NCBI GenBank assembly: GCA_002221725.1
Contig: NJFT01000174.1
Coordinates: forward strand, 1 to 64,000
DNA from: Scedosporium boydii
Taxonomy: Eukaryota; Ascomycota; Sordariomycetes; Microascales; Microascaceae
Reading direction: 5' to 3'
Length of the DNA stretch: 64,000 nt
Positions within the stretch are counted from its first letter, which is position 1. Each line of letters begins with the position of its first letter. Shown here piece by piece: positions 46,509-56,911 of this stretch. The notes below the pieces were generated by a model that saw nothing but the letters and a program-made list of their open reading frames with translations, had not been told where the DNA came from and searched no databases. The translations under genes and the position numbers were made by a program.

Positions 46509-47654
46509 CTTGAATGTTCAACTGGACTTCGCGAGTTTGATGCAAACGGAGAGAGAAGATTCAAGCTGCAGCCTTGTGCGGAGGTCTGAAGTGGTTGCCT
46601 AAGCCGTACTTATAGTCCCGCGTCGAGGCCTTTTGACGGGCGTCTAATAGAATAATTGATTGTTCCCATTTCTCGGATGCAGGCAGCAATGGGTAAAATG
46701 TCCGAGCTCCGTGCCTTTGCATCAGTATCAATCTACTGATATTCTGTCAAACGGCGGCGAGTTTTAGAAAAGGGATGGAAGGCAGTGCAAGCCTGAGGCT
46801 TTACAATAGGTGATGCCCACCAACTGGTCAGTCAGGATATCAATTGTTATTCTCTCTCTGGTCAATTCCGCGCGAGCTGGGAATAACCCAACGTCCACCT
46901 TTTCTTCTTTCTCTTTCCTCGACGTCCGAAGACAAATACTCCCGACGATCAACGGTCAAACGAAGCTGGTCAGTCAAATTGTCTTCAGGCACAATCACAA
47001 CAGGAACGGACAGGAAAGATCACCAGAAGACGTATAGGGGCGAGATGATAGATCAAGAAGAAGAACATAGAAAATATCCTCCGGGCCACTCTCACAGGGA
47101 GGAAAAGAAAATGAAAAGGTGGAAAAGAGACCATACCACAGGCAATCATACACTCACTTACACAAACAGCTTTCAGCACAAGTTCCAATTCCCATCTTCC
47201 ATTTCCCATACACCCAAATCCTAGCCTCTCCTGTCTTGATATGATGATTCCCCTGACCAGTGTACCCCATCCACCAGAGAGCGCACTTGTAAGCAAGCAC
47301 AAGAGAGGGTAGCCACGGCATGGAAGAGGCTCCTGTGGAAGAGGCCTTTCAAGGTGCCAGGCAACTTGTACGTCAAAAGGGGGAGAAACTCAAAACCATT
47401 GCATTGAGCATTGTGTTTGCGAACCCGTAAAAAAGGAAAATAGCTGCCCCAAAAACAAGAAAACAAAGACAAGGACCAAAAAAATCAACGGGTTGATGGT
47501 TATTTGTCGTCTGGCTGCAAACTCCAATTTCCTTCCCTTCAAAGAAATAATTCAGAGACCCAATAGCTTACTTCCCCAAGTTCCCGATTTCCCGACTCCC
47601 CGTCCAAGCAATGCTTCTGATTTCCCACAAAGTCATTGGCGACTCTTTTCCCCC
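46509..47654. other. Intergenic DNA between Rse1 start and PP2C stop
   Basis: Promoter of Rse1 and 3' flank of the PP2C gene. No gene supported; the frames at 46764-47302 and 47493-47726 lack coding features. Confidence 0.45.
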
Positions 47655-49391
47655 TTAAGCCGTCCGTTTAGCCTGGTTTTCAAGCTCCTCTATAGAGCTA
47701 GGCTCTTCTTCAAGAGTGCTTTCTAACGTCGTCGGCTTAAAGCTAGCCGTCGGAGTAGCATCATCGGCCGCGTCACCGGCTCTGTCGGAGGCGGTGCCAC
47801 TGGCTTCGTCGCCGCCACTAGCGGCGGAAGCCTTGCCCTTACTATGCTGCCCTTCTTGTCCCTCGTTCTTGAGGCGAATAATCATACACGATAGGTTGTC
47901 CGTGCTGAATCGGTTCAAAGCGTGGTCAACTAAAAGCTTGGCAGCCTCGGTGGGGTTTTCGATTTCGCGGACAAGGTCAACGGCCTCTTGGTCTGAACAG
48001 ACGTCCCAAAGCTAATAAAAGATCGAGTTAGCACAAGATTCAATAACACACATCAGCTGGTTTCCGTTAGGGCACAGGGATGGGTGGTTGGGGACCGATG
48101 ATGAAAAGTTTGAACTCACCCCGTCGCAGGCAATAATGATGAATTCATCGGCGTCAGGTTGTATCACTGTCTCAGTAGTGTATGGATGACCAGTGACAAG
48201 ATCCTTGATATAAGTATCGCCGAGCGCACGAGTAACGGCGAGGACACCGTTGACTCTATTATTGAGGATCAGACCTCCGGCATTGGTAATGCGCCTACCC
48301 TCGTTCTCATCGCTTCCTTTGTGGTCGTACGAGAGACGAAGGGCTTTGCCCGATCGACATAGAATGATACGGGCATCTCCGACGTTGGCGGTATATAAAA
48401 CCCTGGTGCGGGACAGGCCAGTCTTTGCCTTGAAGTTATTCACGTCGGCGGTTGCAGCGCCATCAGCCCTGGAGTTACTGGCGTCCTCTGCTTTAGAGGC
48501 ATCGCTAGCCCCGGGTGCGAGGGATAACCTCTTCGAAGCCAGCGACGCGGAAGCAGGCGGTTGAGGTCGATCCTCCCAGCGAAGAACGGCGGTGGCAGCG
48601 GTACAGCCACTGTTCTTAAGGGGCAGCTTTTCCAACTGCGAATCTACAGTTGTAAACGTTTGATCCAGAAGCTCCGGCATGGGTGCCGTCGGGTTCTTGC
48701 GGACAACCTCCTCGAGGATCAAATGAAGCTTCTTGCCGCACCAATCTGCTGCAAAAGTACCCGCATGGCCGTCAAAAATGGCGAAATAGCCATTGTCGGT
48801 CTCCGCGCCATCATCATCGGCGTCGGCCTTGCCGGGTGGCGGGGCGGCACTGGCGAAGTTATATAAGAAAGCATGGGTGTCTTCCATGGTGCGGCGACAT
48901 TTCCGGTTTCGATCTTCCCAGACGCCCACGCGAAAAGTCGACTTTGGACCGGGGAGAGATTCGCCAGCGGCATTGTTGTGCTGGCTCGCTATCGCAGCGG
49001 ACGAGGTTGCGTCTTTGGGCAACTTCGAACCGGAGGTGTGAGAGCTGGAATCAGAATTGGTATTCCTGCTAGTCTGGCTAAAGTTCAAGGAGTTTTTTGC
49101 ACTCGCAAGGAGACTGCTAGCCTTGCCGCTCACACCGGTGCTCCTTCGCTTCTTGTCCGACGACCCGCCAGTGTCGTGCCTAGTGGGGAGGGCGCCATTG
49201 CCAGTGCGCTTCTCACCACTGGCGGCGTGCTCGGAGGATTTCGAGGAATGGGAAGCCGCGGCAGAGGCGGCGTTGATACCGGAAGAAGATGTCGAGTTCG
49301 AGGTGGGTTCGGGAGATGGCTGCTTGCTCTCGGGCTTGAAGTTGTCGTTGTCGCTCTTTCCAACAGATGAAGATGAACCTCCACCAAACAT
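47655..49391 (-). CDS. PP2C-type protein Ser/Thr phosphatase, 542 aa
   Basis: Exons 49391-48120 and 48011-47655 joined in phase 0 across a 108-nt intron (GTGAGT, TTAG). The frame is open to 49466 without ATG, so I start at the ATG at 49391 ([14 protein letters not shown]); another 5' exon is possible. Residues 1-150 are Ser/Gly/Asn-rich and disordered. The catalytic domain starts at about 153 ([20 protein letters not shown]). It has the metal-binding FDGHAG at about 206-211, [59 protein letters not shown], and IIIACDG spliced to [14 protein letters not shown] and [10 protein letters not shown]. All usual metal-coordinating Asp positions are present. An Ala/Ser-rich insert of about 50 residues interrupts the domain after VLRWEDRPQ. 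The set resembles Ptc1, a negative regulator of stress MAP-kinase pathways, but the exact orthologue is not certain. Confidence 0.9.
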
Positions 49392-50683
49392 CCTATTAAG
49401 CAGACCTCCTCCTTGAGAGGAGATGCTGCGCCGCTTATTGCCTGCCAGTTTGTAGAGGATTATCAAAAGCCGTGCCGGATGCCACGCGTCGCTCGGGGAT
49501 GAGGGATGTGATAAGAACGTTTAGGTTTTTTCGTTATTTTTTTTCGGAGGTCGGGGGTCGACGTTTGGTGTAGGTGGGGGATTTCGGCGGGGGAGAGAAG
49601 GACCAGTTGACGAGTTTCGACTATTGTCGGCGCCAGGCCGCACCCACACACGGCTTGTCTGGCTGGTTAGGATAATTTCGCTAGGTAGCCCAGCCCAGGC
49701 CACTGTTGGATGGTTGGGCACGTGTGTTTGAACCCCACGGGATCGATGCACCAGTCGCAAAAGAGAAGTTGGAATTATCGGTATGTTCTAGAAGGAAGAT
49801 AATAGACACCAGCCCGAGAGAGCTTCTCTGAAGATTGTAGAGGGTTCAGGGTTTTGATGTTGAATGTAATAGTCTTTGATTGCAGAAGAATAGAGGGTCC
49901 CAGTAACAAAGTGAATCCCAAGCCAGATTGAAGGCAGCTCCCAACCCACAGTTGACGTACGAAGTAGACCAAACTTAGAGGGGCAGATGACAAAGCTAGA
50001 ACCATGACACAGTGACACAGCTCAGGAGGAGGAAAGTGCAGCGCAAGAATGAGGCAAGGCAGGTGAGGCGGTCATTTGCCTTTGGGATCAAATCTATTTA
50101 TATCCCCAAGCACCTGCATCCAGTGCAACAAGGCATCTCAATATAAAAGAATGTCAAGGCAAACATAAGAAACAACTGACAACAACGGTAGGAACTTAGC
50201 TAAATAAAGAATACATGTAAATTTGAAAACCTAACAAGGAAAGGGTTTCACCTTTGACTTCCTCCTCCACTTCCCTCGGATGAGAGATTGTTTCCCCATT
50301 TCCTTCTTTTATTATTTGCTTTCTTTTTGAACACATGACTATTTGGATGGTTGTGGAAGAACAGACATTTGAGTTTTTGCCTGACCAGCTTGCCTTGCTG
50401 TGTTGTATGTGATGAGGATGACCTCCTTCCCTTGAAAGTCCACAGCAAACGCCATTACTCCTCGAGACCATCATGACTCTCAACTTAGATAGAGCAATCA
50501 CTGTCTTCATTGCCCTCTATGAAATATCATGTAACTAAACAAACGATAATAGTTTCAAGTATTAGTTAGAGAGCCGTTTTAACCACCGACGCTCAAAAAG
50601 GAACAAGGATTTCTGCTTTCATGAATCTTGCTCGCCATGCTCGATATATAGCTATGCAAGGGGGGGGTCAACGCTAGGTTCGA
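49392..50683. other. Intergenic DNA
   Basis: Leader/promoter of the PP2C gene and 3' flank of the Vps2 gene. One exact copy of TACGAAGTA at 49958-49966. A minus-strand frame at 50196-50510 has no family character. A possible 5' exon of the PP2C gene could lie near 49500-49760, but I cannot support one. Confidence 0.4.
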
Positions 50684-51527
50684 CTACCGTCTCAGGCTGT
50701 CCAGTCGCGCCTGCAAGTCATCGTCTTCCCCAACAGCCTGCGCAACCTTTCCTTCTGGCACGGCAGCAGCCTGTAAACCGGTGGGGGTCTCGCCCAGCTG
50801 TATTTAATCTTGTTAGTGAATGTCGGCTCCGTCGCCGTAAATCTAACAACGTAGGAAGGGAAAGTACTGACCGCATGGTTCAGATCCACTCCGATCTCTT
50901 CAAGGATTTGTTCCACCACTTCCTCGCCCTCTTCCTCTGCTCCCACATCCATCGCATCATCAATGGCGTCATCCATCATTTCTTGCCTCTGTTCCATAAT
51001 GTCGTTTTCTCTCTCGAATTCCATAGCGATCTTTGCGAGCCCGGGTAGGTTCATCTGCCGGTTCATGCTGCCAAGTGCCATCGTGGCACCCTTCATGGCC
51101 TGCATCATCTGCTCATTGGATCGATACGTCTAATAAAGAAGCCGGTTAGTATTGACCGCCGAATAAAAGGAGATTTTGGTTATGGCCATTCTTAGCATAC
51201 TTGAAGGCGCAGGGAGATCTTTTGTAGTTGGCTCCTCATGTCGTAGAACTTCTCAATATACCTAGCATGCAGGTTAACAGCTGCCGACGGTGCCATCCAG
51301 TATCTTGGGGGAGCCATGTCTAACCTCCTTGTCCTTACGAGGTCTTTCGCTTGGATCTTGCATGCGCCCATCTGTCCCTTTTGTGCCGATGTCTTGATTT
51401 GTTGTATCAGCGTCTTTTCCTGCTTCTCGAGTTTGACACGCAGCTGGTCGAGTTCTCGGACCGCCTTATCCAGGGATCGCTGGTTCTTTCGTAGACGCTC
51501 TGCAGGCGTCATGCGCTTGCCAAACAT
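50684..51527 (-). CDS. did4: ESCRT-III subunit Vps2/Did4 (CHMP2 type), 211 aa
   Basis: Four exons: 51527-51325, 51261-51201, 51129-50872 and 50797-50684, all phases consistent. The basic N-terminal half has FGKRMTPAERLRKNQRSLDK, KIQAKDLVRTRRYIEKFYDM and SNEQMMQAMKGATMALGSMN. The acidic C-terminal half has EFERENDIMEQRQEMMDDAI and LEEIGVDLNHALGETPTGLQ. The end, DDDLQARLDSLRR, is an intact MIM1 motif for the Vps4 MIT domain. The protein polymerises on endosomal membranes with Snf7 and Vps24 and recruits Vps4 for vesicle budding. The ATG at 51527 gives a slightly short N-terminus: family members usually begin with about five more residues before FGKRM, and codons for ILEY lie in frame just upstream, so a small upstream exon is possible. 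Confidence 0.93.
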
Positions 51528-52180
51528 GTATTCGAGGATCTTGGGGGTTATGCGCGAGATTAGCCAGAGTTCGCTTCCATAATTTAGAAGCCTAGAGCTG
51601 CTGGAACGAGGCAGTAACCAGGAGTAGGGGGACGGGAGGCTTCACACACATTCATTTTGGCCGTTTTCGAGACACAACCAAATAGCAAAAAATCGGATAG
51701 ATCTATTGGCGTCAATGATCCCGCAGTTGAAAAGGCCTGGACTGACGACAAGGAAGACGAAGTGGGATGAGGCGTAGAACGGTTGGAGATCCAAGCGAGC
51801 TGCAGGCAATCGTCACTGGTCGCCAACTGCCCGCCATCATTCTAACCAAGACCAAGACCTAGCCTACTGTAGTTTACGCATTAATGCGGCTCAGTGGGCT
51901 TCGAATTAGGACCAGGCGCCCCCGATAAGATAACCCGGAATTATCTCGGCAATTCTACGCGACATATGCTTTGAGTGGAATGCTTAATTACGTACGCGAC
52001 GAATTTTGCCTCCACTCATTACCAACCATTCGGAATACAATTTAGCGTGAAATCATGCGACTGAATCCGCAATAATTCATTCACAGATGCTTTCCTAAAA
52101 TTCGAACAACGAGCTTCGACGACTCAATTTCTTCCCGACAGACTCCCTTCATGGTCATGCTTCAATAATCGGCCAACGAA
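51528..52180. other. Divergent promoter between Vps2 and Fzo1
   Basis: 653 bp between head-to-head genes; must hold both promoters and possibly the true first exon of Vps2. No further gene supported. Confidence 0.5.
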
Positions 52181-55035
52181 ATGACCCAGGAAGAGACTTC
52201 GACCGACGGAAAGGGCAAGGGAAAGTCCCTTGCCCACAACGGGGCCCATCCCGAAGAGAATGCTCCGTTCTCCCGCCCTGGATATATGACCGTTGGGAAC
52301 GGTTCGACGTCCGAGCACGCCGCGAGACTCCAGGAAATGCTAGAGAAGGATTCCGGTTACGGGGGTAGTTCGACCGCTGACGAGATGTGGCACCCTTCTC
52401 TGCACCCCGACACGCATCTTCCCACCGCCTCCCCGTCCGACGCCTCCGATGCAGACCGACGCGCCCAGGCTGGCGCCATACACCAGCTCTGGTACAATCA
52501 GCACCGTGGTTCCCTTGGAAGATCGATAACGAACGTAATCACGTTGCTCAAGGAACTGCAGGATATGAATGCGACTTGGCCGGCGCACTATCCGTCAGTC
52601 CAGAAAACCGAGACTCGCGCTCTTTCGAGACCAGCTTCCCGACAGAGCCTCCACCGTACTTCGACTGCGATGAGCGACTTTTCTCGCGGCCCAGCTTCCT
52701 CTCCACCTACTCCTCCCCCTGGCTTGCGACGAGCTAGAACCTCTCTTGACGATTATCCCGGAGCCGAGTCCAGCAGGGCAGCCGAGTCGAGAACCGTCGC
52801 CGAACCGAGGCTGGTAACACCGCAGATTGCGCAGGAATTCTCTATCCTCAAACTCGACCTCAAGCTCGGTTCTCTTCACCAGGCAGAGCTCGTTCATTCA
52901 CTTGAGAAGGCCTCGATTGCCTCGCTGTTGGACGGGAAGATCAGTTCGAGTATCAAGCACTTGTTGGCCCTGCGAGAACGAATTGAGGATACATCAAGCA
53001 AGGTCCTGGTCACAGGAGACCTTAATGCCGGAAAATCAACCTTCTGTAACGCCCTCCTCCGACGAAAAGTTCTACCCGAAGACGAGCAACCCTGCACAGC
53101 CGTTTTTTGCGAAGTGCTGGATGCGAGAGATAATTCCGGCGTTGAGGAGGTTCACGCCGTCCATATGGATGAAGTATATAACCGCCACGACGAATCGACC
53201 TACGATGTCTACGGACTAGAGGAACTTGAGCAGATTGTCGGCGACAATACGAAATACATGCAGTGCAAGGTTTACATAAGGGATTCGAGGGCCATTGATG
53301 AGTCCCTACTCAACAATGGGGTTGTGGACATTGCGCTCATTGACGCGCCTGGTCTCAACTCCGATACGACGAAGACAACAGCCATCTTTGCTCGCCAAGA
53401 GGAAATCGACGTCGTCGTGTTTGTTGTATCAGCGGCGAATCATTTCACTATTACAGCTCAAGATTTTATCTTGACGGCAGCGGCTGAGAAGGCGTATCTC
53501 TTCATCGTCGTTAACGGATTCGACAACATCAAGAATAAGGACAAGTGCCAGAAGATGATCCTCCAGCAGATCCGGGGTCTCAGCCCGCAGACCCACAAAG
53601 AAGCAGGGGAGCTTGTCCACTTCGTCTCAAGTAACTCTATTCCCGTTGCGCCACCTCCTCCTGGTGCTCCAGGTGGTCCCGGTGGAAGTGGTACGGCTAG
53701 TGGTGGAGGCGGCGGTGGTGATGACGGACCTGATGATGATTCAAAGGGCAAGGGCAAGGATGCAGAGAAGATCCGCGATTTCCAAGCCCTGGAGCAGAAC
53801 CTCCGGAGGTTTGTGTTGGAGAAGAGAGCCAAGTCGAAGCTGGCACCGGCTAGGACATACCTGCTCAACATTCTCAACGATCTCCACTCACTTGCAACGG
53901 TAAATGCCGAGATAGCAGAGTCGGAAATCGCCAGGGTGAACAGCGAACTGCACGAGATCGAGCCCCAGCTTGAATCGAGCAGGAAGGCGGTGTCGGATAC
54001 CGGCGACCTGGTGGAAAAGGTAATCGAGGACACGAGTAACGAGGTGTACACCTACAGCCGGACCACTCTTGGCAACGCCATTTCCCACGCGGGAGAGCAC
54101 ACCCACGACGTACCCTACCCCGGCATCTTCGGCGCCTTCGATTTTGCTGACGAGGTCAAGGAGGCGATGCTAGCGCACATCGCGCACTCCGTCAGCGTGT
54201 GCGAAGAGTACGCCAGGGGCAAGACGGTGAGCGGCGTCAACGTCATCAAGCAGCTCGGGATCCTCCACGTGGGCGACGAGTTCCAGAACCTTAGCTTCAG
54301 GCCAGACGTCATGTTCAGCCGCAAGCGAGATGCTCTGGCGCGGCAGGTTGACGTAGAGCCGGAGTTTTGGGACTTTATCGATGTGGGGACATTGTTGCAG
54401 AGGCAGGAGAAGGTTGCTGGGACGGGTATGGCGCTCACGGTTGTGACGGCGGTGGGTTCTAGGGCGATTGGGCTGAATACTTGGATGGATAATGCTGTGG
54501 GTGTGGCGAAGATTGTGAGCAATGATAACCTTCGCCGCCTCATCCTTCCTGGCCTTCTAGTTGCTGGTAAGTTGTTGCTGCCTTTTCTTTCTTTCCTTCG
54601 CTACTTAATCTTTTTTTTTTCGTCGCACACGATAGTACTCTGCTCTCGTTAAGTGAAACAACTAACGTGAAATGAATAGCCGTCGCCGCGACAGCCTACG
54701 TCCTCAACCAAATCCCCAACTCCCTCCCCCGCCGGCTCCAAGAGAAGATCTCCGCCCGGCTGACCGAGATGGACTACGTCCACACCAACTCGAGCCGCAT
54801 CTCCGGCTCGGTCCGCAAAGTCCTCCGATACCCGGCCGACAACCTCCGGGTGTCGCTCGACCAGTCGGTCAAGGAGCTTGGCACGCGCCGCGAGGACACG
54901 CTCAAGGTCCGGGCCGAGAGCGAGGTGGCGCTCAAGTACTTTGGCAACCTGGTGCGCAAGAGCGCGACGCAGAGGAACGCTGTGGAGAATATTGACTTGG
55001 AGAGTCCCCCGCCGGGGGCTGCGCAGTATCATTAA
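52181..55035 (+). CDS. fzo1: Mitofusin Fzo1, outer-membrane fusion GTPase, 913 aa
   Basis: Exons 52181-54566 and 54680-55035 (intron 113 nt, GTAAGT...ATAG, phase 1). Residues about 1-240 form the fungal N-terminal extension with an HRN-like helix. The dynamin-type GTPase domain follows: G1 GDLNAGKSTFCNALLRRK at about 279, CTAVFCEVLDA, G3 DAPGLNSDTTKT at about 388 and VNGFDNIKNKDKC near 445. A Gly/Pro-rich insert (APPPPGAPGGPGGSG then a run of Gly and Asp, about residues 490-530) precedes helical bundle HR1. The transmembrane region spans the splice junction (LILPGLLVAG then AVAATAYVLNQIP, about 787-810), and HR2 makes up the C-terminus. It mediates GTP-dependent tethering and fusion of mitochondrial outer membranes. 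Complete gene; the intron sits exactly within the membrane segment. Confidence 0.96.
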
Positions 55036-56849
55036 TGGGAAGGAAAAAAAAAAGTGAAACAGTGAGACCTAGATTGTGGACGGGTGGGAGGGAGAGTTTG
55101 TGATGAAGAAAACAAAAAGCAAGGTGTGATGGGGGGATGAGAGAATGGACCCCTGAGTTGTCTCTCCTGTCCTCTTTTTATTTCCTTTTTTTTCCTTTTA
55201 TTCCGTGAACCTTTTTATTACCCGAAGACTGGATGACAGGCAAGAGTTGGCGTGAGGCGGACATGTTTTTATTTTATTTTTCCCTCTCCCTCTTTCTTTT
55301 TTTTCTCACTTTTGATGCCCTCATGTAGATATAATACGTATCCAACCCCACTAAACAGTACATATGCTAGGAGAACGTATTAGAAGAAAATACAAGAATC
55401 ATTAGAATCAACAGTATCTTGTCAGTCATTGATGTGCCCATGGTGAGTGAGCCCGTCCAACCCGTGCGACGAGTCTTGACATTGATGGAAGGGTTTCGGC
55501 TTGCCGCGAAGAGGACGTCATAATACCAAGCCATTGCCCCCAAAACAAACAAGCTCTGATCTTGATGTAATGCATGGGTAAATTAATACAGCTACGCCCG
55601 CCCAGACTAGGGATAGAGCACAGAAGCAGGAAAAAGCGACGCAGGCAAGAGCCCAGCTGAGGAAACAACAGCCGCACAAGGCTGGTCTGGGAAACGTCAT
55701 ACCGCTTAGAAAAAGGAAGGGCTTTAATGGAAGGGAACCGCGGAGAGAAGAGGGGGCCAACGGGGACAGGACAGCAGTTTCCGGTGTGCCACAAGCTTTA
55801 CGAAAGAGTAAACTACGCTACTTTTTTTCTCGATTCTGATAAAAAGCGGCCCTTATTCCGTGGTCTATTGTGGACTCTGCTGAGACTTTGACTCTTTCAA
55901 TGAAGCGGGGAGAACCAATGGTAAGTGCCAAAACGAGGAGAAAGCTTGTGGGGGGGGGCCAAATGACGGAGTACGCATACTCTGCTAATAGTTCGTAGGG
56001 TTCAGGCGTGGCGCTGTCTTAGAATTCAAGCCCATCTTATTAGGCGAAAGGATCAATCGTAATGGCGGAGATCAGATGGAGAGAGCTGGCACCTGCAGCC
56101 GCATCACCGGGCGTTCTCATCAGCCGGTGAACAAAAGCCCAGCTCTCCACTTACTGAGAACGACAAAAGCCAGACGAAGTACATATTTCAACATCGAATT
56201 TCGGCCCAGAGTCTTTGATGGTCTCTCGTCCCTCCAGACTACAAAGTATGTCTCACAGCGAGGGCCTTGACCCCGGAATCGTTTTACTAGGTCCGAGCTT
56301 GCTTAGAATCCAGTGTACATTGTAAGAAAGAACGCATACTTGTGAATCTGATTTGAAGCCTTGCCGTGAAAGTACTTCGGCGGAAGTTACGGCTTGGAAT
56401 ATTTTTTCATCGGCTCGACCCAGGGGATCATGCCAAGATCAAAGATCGAGATGGTCATGACCAATCCCGGGGGAATCCGGTGCCGTGGACAGCCCGCTCT
56501 CCCAATTATCAGGAGTAAGGGGAAGCGCCACCGCGAATGGCGTTAAAATATCGGACGGGCTCGTATAATGGAATGGCTCGCCGGGCTGGACTAGAGGAGT
56601 TTTTCCAGCAGGCTCTACCGCTTGGAGTAAGGTGGTATTCATGGCTCTTCGCTTGGTCGACCATGGGACTTTATGGAGTACCTCAGTTTAAGGGTGGAAG
56701 AAGCACGAGGTAAAATAACGATATATCAAAATTGATCATTTTTCGACAGCAACCTCAGGTAAGATTAAGGTCTGGTCCCATCGACATCTAACAAGGGGTA
56801 TCCCGACTCCGACTGCCCCGAAACGAAGGACTGTGCCCTTCGGTCAATG

Positions 56850-56911
56850 AAGAAAGAAGAAGAAAAGAAAAGAAAAGAAAAAAAGAAAAGGGGAAAGAAG
56901 ACAAAGAGGCT
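56850..56911. repeat. Purine (GAA/AAAAG) simple tract
   Basis: Almost pure A/G run; explains the Lys/Glu-rich spurious frame starting at 56847. Confidence 0.7.

Noticed and set aside
48873..49370. 165-codon plus-strand frame in the PP2C gene
   Set aside because: Shadow of the phosphatase exon on the opposite strand.
53458..54051. 197-codon minus-strand frame within Fzo1
   Set aside because: Antisense shadow of the mitofusin exon, driven by GC-rich third positions.
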